Virus record (IMG/VR): IMGVR_UViG_3300025652_000249
Span: 1-34,282 of that record
DNA length: 34,282 nucleotides
DNA from: a virus
Direction: 5' to 3' (one strand)
In this document: positions 1 through 5,837 of the stretch, piece by piece
How positions within the stretch are numbered: position 1 is the stretch's first letter
How the letters are laid out: each line of letters begins with the position of its first letter
Notes under the pieces: model-generated
The model's database searches: none
What the model was told of the DNA's origin: nothing
Seen by the model: only the letters and a program-made list of their open reading frames with translations
Position numbers and translations under genes: made by a program

Positions 1-111
1 TTTGCATGGTCGTTGATTCGGGTGTTGTTATTAGTACTATTATCTGTTATTGTTTAACTCTGTTATTCAATAAAGGGTAGCAGATAAACAAAGCAATTAA
101 GGAAGTTTAAT

Positions 112-333
112 ATGCAATATGGAAACAGTAAGGATATGTTCAAAGAGATCGGCATCGTAGATTCGCGACTATTCGCAGTTCGATCGTCGTTGGAAAAATT
201 GCACGAGACATTCTGCTACATGGATCTCGGACAACGCCGGATCTTAAAAGAATGGTTCGATTCTCACGAATCAATCACCGATGCAATCAACGCGTTTGCA
301 GAATGCGAGGAAGGCAATTTCGCCGATCTATAA
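112..333 (+). CDS. hypothetical small phage protein (73 aa)
   Basis: I do not recognise this protein. It is a 73-residue soluble polypeptide with no signal peptide or membrane segment, mostly helix-forming, with two cysteines (C35 in FCYMDLG and C65 near the end) and an acidic C-terminus (ECEEGNFADL). The ATG is preceded by a good ribosome binding site (AAGGAAG at 99-105). It is the first gene of the rightward block of short genes and is followed 7 bases after its stop by a UUCG-loop hairpin. The 111 bases before it hold no gene; they are AT-rich and I see no clear sigma70 promoter there. Small early-region phage proteins of this kind are often host-takeover factors, but nothing in the sequence shows this. 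Confidence 0.65.
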   Translation: MQYGNSKDMFKEIGIVDSRLFAVRSSLEKLHETFCYMDLGQRRILKEWFDSHESITDAINAFAECEEGNFADL

Positions 334-340
334 ACCTATC

Positions 341-358
341 AGGCGCCTTCGGGCGCCT
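341..358 (+). terminator. UUCG-loop intergenic hairpin, copy 1
   Basis: A perfect stem A-GGCGCC closes a TTCG loop (GGCGCC-TTCG-GGCGCC-T), giving the very stable C(UUCG)G tetraloop in RNA. It lies between the stop at 333 and the ribosome binding site of the gene at 379. There is no following U-run, so it may be a weak terminator, a processing or stability element, or a spacer. The same hairpin recurs at 599-614 and 962-979. Confidence 0.6.
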
Positions 359-378
359 TCATTTGGAAGGAGCAACAC

Positions 379-591
379 ATGTACAGAGAAGATGATGATT
401 TTTTTGCCGAGCCTGATCACCCAACACTGGCAGAGTTAGATGCCTATGAAGCAAGAGCGTTGGGTGCTGAGGATCCAGAAGCGCCATGGGTTTTAACGGG
501 TAGAGATACATGGTATCCAAATCCGTATTACACCGGCGAGCCAGTACGTCATCCGTTCGAGGTGATGGAGTCTGAGCTTTTAGAAGATTAA
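379..591 (+). CDS. hypothetical acidic phage protein (70 aa)
   Basis: Unrecognised 70-residue protein, strongly acidic at both ends (MYREDDDFFAEPD and ESELLED), with an aromatic/proline centre (DTWYPNPYYTGEPV). No membrane segment is seen. The start is supported by GGAAGGAG about 6 bases upstream of the ATG. A reverse-strand ORF covers the same bases (359-619), but it has no ribosome binding site and runs against the orientation of the block. The gene sits between two UUCG hairpins, in the same layout as its neighbours, which favours the rightward frame. Confidence 0.6.
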   Translation: MYREDDDFFAEPDHPTLAELDAYEARALGAEDPEAPWVLTGRDTWYPNPYYTGEPVRHPFEVMESELLED

Positions 592-598
592 AAAAACC

Positions 599-614
599 GG
601 CGCCTTCGGGCGCC
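599..614 (+). terminator. UUCG-loop intergenic hairpin, copy 2
   Basis: GGCGCC-TTCG-GGCGCC again, eight bases after the stop codon at 591 and followed by TTCATT as in copy 1. An A-run (591-596) precedes it, so on the reverse strand it would carry a U-run. On the forward strand no U-run follows. Confidence 0.6.
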
Positions 615-637
615 TTCATTCAATTAAGGGATTGAAT

Positions 638-955
638 ATGAACGTTAAAAGATTAGTAAAAGAGATTGCACGGCTAGAAAAGTCGGATGACGTGCTGGCG
701 CTTAAGGCACTCAAGAAAGAGCTGGACACCTTGAAAAAGGCACCCGCGAATGCCATTCGAAATTCGATCGGCGTCAATGAAAAAGGGTTTACCCGATTCA
801 ACCATAAGCCTGACAATATGATTGTGACGTCCCGCGATGCTGGCAAGATCATCGGGTCCATCAACTGGGAGGGCCAGCGATGGGACTGGGGTTTAACGGT
901 CCGAACACCGAGCCCAGCGATCCAGAAAGTTGTGACCATCAATCCATTCATCTAA
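638..955 (+). CDS. hypothetical phage protein (105 aa)
   Basis: Unrecognised protein. The first 40 residues are lysine/glutamate/leucine-rich and probably form a helix or short coiled coil (LVKEIARLEKSDD, LKALKKELDTLKK). The C-terminal half is more globular, with tryptophans in SINWEGQRWDWGL. I chose the ATG at 638 over an in-frame TTG at 632 because AAGGG at 626-630 is spaced correctly for the ATG. The gene lies between UUCG hairpin copies 2 and 3. A reverse-strand ORF over the same region (616-951) looks like a shadow. Function unknown. Confidence 0.65.
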   Translation: MNVKRLVKEIARLEKSDDVLALKALKKELDTLKKAPANAIRNSIGVNEKGFTRFNHKPDNMIVTSRDAGKIIGSINWEGQRWDWGLTVRTPSPAIQKVVTINPFI

Positions 956-961
956 TCAATC

Positions 962-979
962 GGGCGCCTTCGGGCGCCC
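962..979 (+). terminator. UUCG-loop intergenic hairpin, copy 3
   Basis: G-GGCGCC-TTCG-GGCGCC-C, the same element as at 341 and 599 with one extra G-C pair. It stands between the stop at 955 and the ribosome binding site (CGGAGAA) of the gene at 996. Confidence 0.6.
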
Positions 980-995
980 TTATCGGAGAATCCAA

Positions 996-1166
996 ATGAA
1001 GTATCAATTTCAAGGCAAGCAATACCCAACCATTCAAGCGATGGTGCTGGCAGTGAACCCGATCATCAATGCATGGTCAGATGAAATGATAGAGCAATTC
1101 TACGTCAACAATGTATTGCCATTCGACCGGCGATCAATCACGGAGATCATGAACGATGACAATTAA
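996..1166 (+). CDS. hypothetical small phage protein (56 aa)
   Basis: Short ORF of 56 residues beginning MKYQFQGKQYPTIQAM and ending ITEIMNDDN. The ATG follows CGGAGAA at a suitable distance and the gene comes directly after the third UUCG hairpin, matching the pattern of the three genes before it. Its last 11 bases overlap the start of the next ORF, suggesting translational coupling. No domain recognised; the N-terminus reads like a small beta-hairpin followed by helices. Confidence 0.55.
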   Translation: MKYQFQGKQYPTIQAMVLAVNPIINAWSDEMIEQFYVNNVLPFDRRSITEIMNDDN

Positions 1167-1335
1167 TCGAGCACAGAGAATCGCGCTCCATCGCAAATGG
1201 ATGCAGAACGACAACGGGATGTCCTACCGGAAGTTTAGGAGGACCATCGTTCCAGGTATCGCGGGAAATTTTTTCATGGTCCAGTGGTCGGGGATGTGGT
1301 TGGGCATTGAAGATGATGGATACACTCACAGTTAA
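1156..1335 (+). CDS. hypothetical small phage protein (59 aa)
   Basis: Short ORF of 59 residues (MTINRAQRIALHRKW at the start, GIEDDGYTHS at the end). It overlaps the previous gene by 11 bases in another frame and ends 5 bases before a classical intrinsic terminator, which closes this first set of genes. The basic N-terminal half (about residues 5-30, many R and K) could bind nucleic acid, but this is a guess. No separate strong ribosome binding site; translation is probably coupled to the upstream gene. Confidence 0.5.
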   Translation: MTINRAQRIALHRKWMQNDNGMSYRKFRRTIVPGIAGNFFMVQWSGMWLGIEDDGYTHS

Positions 1336-1339
1336 AGAC

Positions 1340-1363
1340 AAGGGCCTGAGGGCCCTTTTTTTA
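1340..1363 (+). terminator. intrinsic (rho-independent) terminator
   Basis: Stem GGGCC (1342-1346) and GGCCC (1351-1355), extended by A-T pairs, loop TGAG, followed by seven T residues (1356-1362). It lies just after the stop at 1335 and probably ends transcription of the first rightward gene set. Confidence 0.85.
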
Positions 1364-1429
1364 TGGGCGCTTACCTGGAACAAGTGCCTGCTGCCGGTCG
1401 CGCAATCTAATATATAAAAATAGAAAGGT

Positions 1430-1478
1430 CGCAAGCTCGCAAGCTCGCGCTATATATAAAAGCCTCGAGGTCGCAAGC
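1430..1478 (+). repeat. CGCAAGC motif cluster, left part
   Basis: Three copies of CGCAAGC at 1430-1436, 1438-1444 and 1472-1478 in the non-coding stretch between the terminator and the gene at 1575. The copies alternate with AT-rich tracts (TATATAAAAA at 1411, TATATATAAA at 1451). Two more copies lie inside the next gene (1657, 1765) and four beyond it (2355-2410). Role unknown; iteron-like or protein-binding sites are possible. Confidence 0.5.
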
Positions 1479-1489
1479 ACCTGTAACCC

Positions 1490-1542
1490 TTGACAATAGA
1501 AAAAAGGTAGGGCTTTTAATACCTGGCGCATTATGGTAGAAT
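1490..1542 (+). promoter_or_regulatory. candidate sigma70 promoter(s) for the Gp88-like gene
   Basis: A perfect -35 hexamer TTGACA lies at 1490-1495, with TTTAAT at 1515-1520 as a -10 candidate at a long 19-base spacing. A better -10 may be TAGAAT at 1537-1542, preceded by TG at 1534-1535 (extended -10). Either would serve the gene at 1575, which comes after a terminator and therefore needs its own promoter. A 15-mer (TCAACAACCAAGCAA, 1543-1557) right after it recurs at 2549-2563 before the next gene set. Confidence 0.4.
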
Positions 1543-1574
1543 TCAACAACCAAGCAATTATATAAGGTGAAACA

Positions 1575-2189
1575 ATGAAAGTATCAGAAGCAAGAGAAAA
1601 TGTCGGCGGGTTATCCAACCCGTCAAAAATGCCAAGCAAGTCGTACGGTCTACCCGCGCAAGCGTGCAAGGTGGGCGGACAATTGCGAGCGGTCAAAGGT
1701 TCGACTTGCGAGAATTGCTACGCTTACGATCGCGGAATGTATGGCTTCCCAGTAGTCAAGAAGGCGCAAGCGCGGCGCCTTGCGACAATCACGCGCGAGG
1801 ATTGGGCGCCAAGCATGGCGCGAGCAATCAATAAAGATAAGTATTTTCGCTGGCATGACTCCGGCGACATCCAAAACGTCGAGCACTTCGCCAAGATTGT
1901 AGAAGTCGCACGCGCGACGCCCGATTGCCTGCACTGGTTGCCAACACGCGAAGCACAAACGGTCGCGGCCTATACCGGCACGCTTCCTGATAACTTGATT
2001 GTGAGAGTATCGGCCGCGATGGTAGACGGTCCCAAACCCAAGCGATTCCGGAACACTTCCACCGTTCACGCTCGAACCATCCCCACCAATTCGCATATAT
2101 GCCCAGCGCCACAACAGGACAATGAATGCGGAGACTGTCGCGCATGCTGGGACAAAGACGTTCCCAACATTAGCTATCACCAGCACTAG
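1575..2189 (+). CDS. Gp88-like (mycobacteriophage gene product 88 family) cysteine-rich protein
   Basis: 204 residues. The pattern matches the phage Gp88 family as I know it: a proline/serine N-terminus (NPSKMPSKSYGLPAQAC, C31), then GSTCENCYA (C45, C48), RRL at 67-69, FRWHDSGDI at 91-99, HWLPTREA at 120-127, and a C-terminal cysteine cluster C176, C185, C188, C191 (C-x8-C-x2-C-x2-C). The cysteines suggest a bound metal or iron-sulfur cluster. The biochemical role of the family is not established; any enzymatic function would be inference. The ATG is preceded by a weak AAGGTG ribosome binding site. The gene follows a terminator and a candidate promoter and carries two CGCAAGC motifs in its coding sequence. 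A long antisense ORF (1650-2186) is a shadow. Confidence 0.75.
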   Translation: MKVSEARENVGGLSNPSKMPSKSYGLPAQACKVGGQLRAVKGSTCENCYAYDRGMYGFPVVKKAQARRLATITREDWAPSMARAINKDKYFRWHDSGDIQNVEHFAKIVEVARATPDCLHWLPTREAQTVAAYTGTLPDNLIVRVSAAMVDGPKPKRFRNTSTVHARTIPTNSHICPAPQQDNECGDCRACWDKDVPNISYHQH

Positions 2190-2197
2190 GAGAGCAA

Positions 2198-2344
2198 ATG
2201 TATCAAGTCAACCTAAGAGACCGAGCCGACCGCGAAAGCGGTTGGTTTGATTCAGAGATAACCGGCACGCACGACCACTGCTATTCGCAAGTCCGCACGC
2301 TGTCACTCGACCTGCACTTCGAAGTTCGGATCGTCAAGAAATGA
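2198..2344 (+). CDS. hypothetical small phage protein (48 aa)
   Basis: Short ORF 8 bases after the Gp88-like gene, with AGGAG at 2188-2192 placed well before its ATG. The 48-residue product begins MYQVNLRDRADRESGWF and ends with a beta-strand-like basic stretch (HFEVRIVKK). No domain recognised. It appears to be cotranscribed with the Gp88-like gene. After its stop comes the second CGCAAGC cluster. Confidence 0.5.
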   Translation: MYQVNLRDRADRESGWFDSEITGTHDHCYSQVRTLSLDLHFEVRIVKK

Positions 2345-2606
2345 GCCGCGAGGCCGCAAGCACGCAAGCGCCCCTAGGCCGCAAGCACAAGCCGCAGGAA
2401 GGCCGCAAGCAGACCCCCTGCCCATGCCCTTACCGACCCCTCAAACGCCCCTCACAGGGCTCTGTGGGAGGGGGAGGGCGCTATTCCCCACAACTTTTAC
2501 CCACAAAATGGGCGCATTCTCTTAGCACTCTTTACACAGGGTGTTGACTCAACAACCAAGCAAATGATAAGATCGAAAACCCAAAGCAAACTAAAGGAAA
2601 AAAGCA
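2345..2606 (+). repeat. non-coding stretch with four CGCAAGC motifs and a GC-rich hairpin
   Basis: CGCAAGC occurs at 2355-2361, 2363-2369, 2380-2386 and 2404-2410. A strong GC-rich hairpin follows at about 2448-2473 (CCCCT-CACAG, loop GGCT, CTGTG, two-base bulge, AGGGG) without a U-run. A TTGACT hexamer at 2544-2549 with TAAGAT at 2568-2573 (18-base spacing) is a candidate promoter for the gene at 2607; the 15-mer TCAACAACCAAGCAA lies between them. A 68-codon ORF starting at 2341 crosses this stretch, but its low-complexity sequence argues against coding. Confidence 0.45.
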
Positions 2607-2930
2607 ATGGTAAACACTAACCTAACCTGCCTTCAAGGCGAGATCCATATTGGATTCTATGACCTCGTTGATATCTTCGGTAATCCTGAAGATGTCTCCT
2701 CAACTGGAAAGTCCGATGTTCAATGGGCGATCGAAATCGACGGCGTGGTCGCAACCATTTACAACTGGAAAGACGGTCCCGCATACACGGGTGATGACAG
2801 TATCGAAGTCAAACGTATCCACGATTGGAAAATCGGCGGTCATACTCAATCGGCGGTATCCCTTGTGCTTCGCAAAGTTTCAAACTATGTATACGAAGGG
2901 ATCAAAGTTGTATCGGGAGGTGAGTCATGA
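2607..2930 (+). CDS. conserved-looking hypothetical phage protein (107 aa)
   Basis: 107 residues, soluble. The central part (WAIEIDGVVATIYNWKDG, about residues 40-57) resembles short phage proteins of unknown function that carry an aspartate-glycine / ATIYNW block, and the C-terminal half is strand-rich (AVSLVLRKVSNYVYEGIKVV). The ATG follows an AAAGGAAAA ribosome binding site and a candidate promoter at 2544-2573. It overlaps the next gene by the four bases ATGA, indicating coupled translation. The function cannot be told from the sequence. An overlapping ORF at 2650-3021 in another frame is a shadow. Confidence 0.7.
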   Translation: MVNTNLTCLQGEIHIGFYDLVDIFGNPEDVSSTGKSDVQWAIEIDGVVATIYNWKDGPAYTGDDSIEVKRIHDWKIGGHTQSAVSLVLRKVSNYVYEGIKVVSGGES

Positions 2931-3484
2931 GCGCACCTTCAAGAATCTCACTGAAGAACATCAAGCATGCGGCATTCGCATCACACGAAACGCATTGTTT
3001 CGAAGCGACTGTCTGCCTTGATGGCGACCGAGTATGCAAGGCAGAGAATGACGGTAGAGGTGGAGCCGATCACTACTACCCATACAGGGGCCAATCAAAC
3101 GAAAGCTTCGACATCATGATCGTCAAGCTTCGAGAGGCGTGCGCCGATCAGATCAAGATCGAAGATCCAGAAACCTACGAGCAATTCTGCCCAAGGTCAG
3201 AAAGCAATGAAGTGGACTACAGCCGTCTCGGTGATACATGCATTGAGATCGTTGTCTGCAACACCCTCAACACCTCGCTCATCAAGAAAGATATCAAGCG
3301 ATTGATGCGTGCGAAGGTCCAACTGATTGAAGTCTCAAGCGGCAAGATATACGAGATTAAGTCGAAGCCTTTAAAGGAAACCTTAGAGCGGGTGAAGAAG
3401 CAATACGAGCCCGAATATCTCGTCTTGAACACGCTGTCCGAAGAAGAACAGTTCTATCACTGGACCAAGACCACGGAGGCTTAA
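2927..3484 (+). CDS. hypothetical phage protein (185 aa)
   Basis: 185 residues, no signal peptide or membrane segment, no recognised domain. It starts at the ATG overlapping the preceding stop (ATGA) and ends 3 bases before the next start. Scattered cysteines and histidines (KHAAFASHETHC near the N-terminus, ADHYYPYRGQ around residue 46) do not form an obvious metal site. The C-terminal third is charged and helical (RLMRAKVQLIEVSSGKIYEI, LKETLERVKKQY). Position suggests an operon with 2607-5527. Confidence 0.65.
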   Translation: MSAPSRISLKNIKHAAFASHETHCFEATVCLDGDRVCKAENDGRGGADHYYPYRGQSNESFDIMIVKLREACADQIKIEDPETYEQFCPRSESNEVDYSRLGDTCIEIVVCNTLNTSLIKKDIKRLMRAKVQLIEVSSGKIYEIKSKPLKETLERVKKQYEPEYLVLNTLSEEEQFYHWTKTTEA

Positions 3485-3487
3485 GCA

Positions 3488-3778
3488 ATGGCAAATCTAA
3501 AGATCAATGATTTCATCCTAATGATTGACGATCTGGCTGAGGTTCTGCTTGAGCGTGACAGTGTCGAGCTGAGGTATGAGTACGATGCCAAGTTCGATAG
3601 CTGGCACTTGGACGCGGAAGGCCAGAGCGATTACGAGGACTACACCGAAGAGGCCGAGGCTATCCTTCGGAAGATTGGCATAGGTCGCGAAGATGACGAG
3701 CCCTTGTTCGGATCCGATGTTGACCTTGATCCCAACGTTGACCCCGCAGAAGGGACCATGGGTTGGGAGGGATCTTAA
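3488..3778 (+). CDS. hypothetical acidic phage protein (96 aa)
   Basis: 96 residues, very acidic, particularly in the second half (DYEDYTEEAEAILRK, DVDLDPNVDPAEG). No domain recognised. Its stop overlaps the ATG of the next gene (TAATG), so the two are probably translated together. Highly acidic small phage proteins are sometimes DNA mimics that block host nucleases, but there is no specific evidence here. Confidence 0.6.
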   Translation: MANLKINDFILMIDDLAEVLLERDSVELRYEYDAKFDSWHLDAEGQSDYEDYTEEAEAILRKIGIGREDDEPLFGSDVDLDPNVDPAEGTMGWEGS

Positions 3779-3969
3779 TGTTCGAGCAAGAAAGAAAAGC
3801 AATTGTGGGTCTCGCTATGGTTGTGATCATAGCGATCGCCTTCCTCTGGGTATCCAACGAAGACTACAAGCACGAAGTCGAGATGGAAAAGCAATACCGC
3901 GAGATGGTATGCGCGGGTCACTGGCCGGACTACTGGCAAACCAATCCAAACTGTAAGGGAGAATCATGA
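3778..3969 (+). CDS. small single-pass membrane protein
   Basis: 63 residues starting at the ATG that overlaps the preceding TAA; an upstream in-frame TTG is less likely. A short charged N-terminus (MFEQERK) is followed by one hydrophobic segment (residues about 8-25, AIVGLAMVVIIAIAFLWV), then a charged helix and a C-terminal part with two cysteines (VCAGHWPDYWQTNPNC). If the N-terminus stays in the cytoplasm, the tail would be periplasmic and could form a disulfide. It resembles small phage membrane proteins with a C-x-G-x-WPDY tail that I have seen without a known role. A spanin-like or superinfection-exclusion role is possible but unsupported. It overlaps the methyltransferase gene start by 4 bases. 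Confidence 0.6.
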   Translation: MFEQERKAIVGLAMVVIIAIAFLWVSNEDYKHEVEMEKQYREMVCAGHWPDYWQTNPNCKGES

Positions 3970-4811
3970 AAGTCCTTGACCTCTTCTCCGGCATCGGTGG
4001 TTTCTCTCTCGGCCTTGAGTGGGCTGGGATGGAGACCATCGCGATGTGCGAGAAGGATAAATTTTGCAGACAAGTTCTGGCCAAGCACTGGCCGGACATC
4101 ACCATTCACGAAGACATAAGGGATTTAGATGGGAAAGATTACGAAGGATCAATTGACGTTGTTTGCGGAGGATTCCCCTGCCAACCATTCTCAGTTGCAG
4201 GCAAGCAACTTGGAAAGGCAGATGACCGTCACCTCTGGCCTGAAATGTTACGAGTCATCAAAGAGTCAGCTCCCACTTGGGTCATTGGCGAAAACGTTTC
4301 TGGGTTCGTCCGGATGGCACTCGACGATGTGTGCTCTGACTTGGAAGGTGAAGGTTACCGAGTCCAATCGTTTGTTATTCCGGCTTGTGCCGTCGAAGCC
4401 CACCACCGCAGAGACAGATGCTGGGTTGTGGCCTACTCCGACGAGAATGACCGGCGGCGAAGAGATAGCACCATCTCACAGGAACGGCACACATGGATGG
4501 AACATCGGAGCGGCGGTCAAGGACAGTCTCTCGGCGGATCCGATTCGGATGTGGCCGACCCCGAGAGCGAGCGAGTACAAAGACTGCGGTCCTGTGGGCT
4601 CGAAGAGTCACACGCATATGGACCAGCGCTCGTACCTCTGTGCGAAGGCGAAGGATTCGGATCGACCTACTGGGAAACTGAGCCCGATGTGGACCGAGTG
4701 GTTGATGGGGTTCCCAATCGGGTGGACCGAATTAAATCCCTCGGAAACGCGGTAGTCCCTCAGCTTGTACAAAGAATAGGAGAAATGATCTATGCCGAGC
4801 ACCAAAGATGA
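3966..4811 (+). CDS. dcm: DNA (cytosine-5-)-methyltransferase
   Basis: 281 residues. Conserved C5-methyltransferase motifs are present in order: motif I DLFSGIGGFSLGLE (5-18, S-adenosylmethionine binding), motif IV GGFPCQPFS with catalytic C72, motif VI GEN (108-110), motif VIII-like HHRRDR (146-151), and motif X SLGNAVVPQLVQRIG (258 onward). The target-recognition part between about 155 and 245 is short, typical of compact phage enzymes. It should methylate cytosine within a short site, probably protecting phage DNA from host restriction; no cognate endonuclease gene is visible. The start is the ATG overlapping the previous stop. Almost all of the gene from base 4129 to 4755 is also open in a second frame that encodes a family-like protein (next entry). 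Confidence 0.92.
   Translation: MKVLDLFSGIGGFSLGLEWAGMETIAMCEKDKFCRQVLAKHWPDITIHEDIRDLDGKDYEGSIDVVCGGFPCQPFSVAGKQLGKADDRHLWPEMLRVIKESAPTWVIGENVSGFVRMALDDVCSDLEGEGYRVQSFVIPACAVEAHHRRDRCWVVAYSDENDRRRRDSTISQERHTWMEHRSGGQGQSLGGSDSDVADPESERVQRLRSCGLEESHAYGPALVPLCEGEGFGSTYWETEPDVDRVVDGVPNRVDRIKSLGNAVVPQLVQRIGEMIYAEHQR
4129..4755 (+). CDS. ORF nested out of frame inside the methyltransferase gene (208 aa)
   Basis: This ORF lies entirely within the methyltransferase gene in the +1 frame. Its product does not look like a random shadow: it has LTLFAEDSPA (9-18), two WPTP motifs (101-104 and 142-146, MWPTPRASEY) and a C-terminal WLMGFPIGWTEL (191-202). I recognise this combination from proteins found next to, or annotated with, phage and bacterial cytosine methyltransferases; their function is unknown to me. 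The bases for MWPTPRASEY encode VADPESER in the methyltransferase frame, a stretch also common in those enzymes. Its ATG has an AGGG-type ribosome binding site about 7 bases upstream. It could be a true overprinted gene or only an imprint of conserved methyltransferase codons. Confidence 0.5.
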   Translation: MGKITKDQLTLFAEDSPANHSQLQASNLERQMTVTSGLKCYESSKSQLPLGSLAKTFLGSSGWHSTMCALTWKVKVTESNRLLFRLVPSKPTTAETDAGLWPTPTRMTGGEEIAPSHRNGTHGWNIGAAVKDSLSADPIRMWPTPRASEYKDCGPVGSKSHTHMDQRSYLCAKAKDSDRPTGKLSPMWTEWLMGFPIGWTELNPSETR

Positions 4812-5145
4812 CACCATCCTTGACGCGGATGACCCCGCTGCGAGCCTGGAAATTGTTGAAAAAATCGAGAAGCGAGGTGGGTTTCGGCCCAACTCCTCCT
4901 TCATGCACAAGGAAAAGAAAGCTCGCAAGTACGATTGCGATTGGTGTGGCATTGAGTTCGCAAGCACACACGTTCGCAACACCAAAAGATTTTGCAGTGA
5001 TGCTCATCGGTGGAAGGAATACAACCTTGCCCGTAGTTTCGCCGCGAAGAAGCGTCTGACTGACAAAGCTCGCAAGAGTGGAAGCTTCAGACCACCATCA
5101 AGGGACGCAAGTGCCTTACTACTCAAAGCAAGAAAAGGAAAATAA
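4792..5145 (+). CDS. small zinc-finger-like protein (117 aa)
   Basis: 117 residues. A treble-clef or FCS-like zinc-binding pattern is visible: YDCDWCGIEF (C49 and C52) and RFCSDAHRWKEY (a cysteine about 17 residues later followed by a histidine at +4). The rest is basic, notably the last 40 residues (KKRLTDKARKSGSFR, LLLKARKGK), consistent with nucleic-acid binding. It overlaps the end of the methyltransferase gene by 20 bases. The exact family was not identified. It may act on DNA together with neighbours, but this is inference from charge and the zinc motif. Confidence 0.65.
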   Translation: MPSTKDDTILDADDPAASLEIVEKIEKRGGFRPNSSFMHKEKKARKYDCDWCGIEFASTHVRNTKRFCSDAHRWKEYNLARSFAAKKRLTDKARKSGSFRPPSRDASALLLKARKGK

Positions 5146-5146
5146 G

Positions 5147-5527
5147 ATGACAAAGAAATACAGAACGAAGCAAACCTTGATCGATGAGCAAGAACATCAG
5201 ATCAAAGATCTTGGATACAAGATAAGGCTTAAGGAACAAATGCTCGAGCACTCCTCTAACAAGATTAAAGAGGAAGCCAGAAAAGTTTCAGACATGGTGT
5301 CTCCTCAAGCAACGATCACGGTATGGGAAGATCACTACAGACCGGACACGCCAATAATGCTTCTAGCCACCATTCAACTTTGGGATGAGGTCATCGGCAC
5401 GGATGCTAGCGGCGAAAATAAGAAAGATCTCCTCAAGGAAATGGATAAGCTTTCCGAAGCTTTATCTGCATTCTACAGCGAATTTGATCAGGAGGTTCGC
5501 ATCAACATGAGCATCAATCGTTACTAA
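5147..5527 (+). CDS. hypothetical coiled-coil phage protein (126 aa)
   Basis: 126 residues from the ATG at 5147, preceded by AAAGGAAAATAAG. An in-frame non-ATG start at 5078 would add 23 residues inside the previous gene and is unlikely. The N-terminal 45 residues are charged and heptad-like (TLIDEQEHQIKDLGYKIRL, KEQMLEHSSNKIKEEARK), suggesting a coiled coil; a second helical region ends the protein. No domain recognised. This is the last gene of the rightward block; its stop is one base from the stop of the converging gene on the other strand, leaving no room for a separate terminator. Confidence 0.65.
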   Translation: MTKKYRTKQTLIDEQEHQIKDLGYKIRLKEQMLEHSSNKIKEEARKVSDMVSPQATITVWEDHYRPDTPIMLLATIQLWDEVIGTDASGENKKDLLKEMDKLSEALSAFYSEFDQEVRINMSINRY

Positions 5528-5528
5528 C

Positions 5529-5837
5529 CTAACCCTCCCCTTCGGTCTCATCTCGAGGCCGGAGGTGGAGAATGTTTGAATTCGCCATGCTTCCCATCCG
5601 CTCATTAATTAATATTAACTGTTCGTGATTGTCAGGTATTGCCCAAAAATCTTTATCAAGCAGGGGCTGCCACGTTCCCACGCTCTGGACCTTGGCCTCT
5701 ATGTTCGGAAACCTAACATTTCGAAAATGTTCAGCGACTTCTTCCGCAGATTCCTTGCATGTGTAATGCCCATCCTTGAACCCAGTACCTACAAGAATAA
5801 CGTCATAGTAGTCTTCGTGACTGTCATGCACCATCAT
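5529..5837 (-). CDS. hypothetical phage protein (102 aa)
   Basis: 102 residues, no domain recognised. It begins MMVHDSHEDYYDVILVGTGF and contains a central region (TCKESAEEVAEHFRNVRFPN) that reads like strand-helix-strand; the overall shape could be a small alpha/beta fold. The start is preceded on the reverse strand by GAGGAGATAG, a good ribosome binding site lying inside the end of the small terminase gene, with which it overlaps by 14 bases. It is the last gene of the leftward block and converges with the gene ending at 5527. Confidence 0.65.
   Translation of the reverse strand: MMVHDSHEDYYDVILVGTGFKDGHYTCKESAEEVAEHFRNVRFPNIEAKVQSVGTWQPLLDKDFWAIPDNHEQLILINERMGSMANSNILHLRPRDETEGEG

Noticed and set aside
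1650-2186. 178-codon ORF on the reverse strand over the Gp88-like gene
   Set aside because: No ribosome binding site, no recognisable domain, and the forward frame has clear family motifs.
2341-2547. 68-codon forward ORF whose ATG overlaps the preceding stop (ATGA)
   Set aside because: The start context looks fair, but the translation is low-complexity and is made by the CGCAAGC repeats and the GC-rich hairpin; more likely non-coding.
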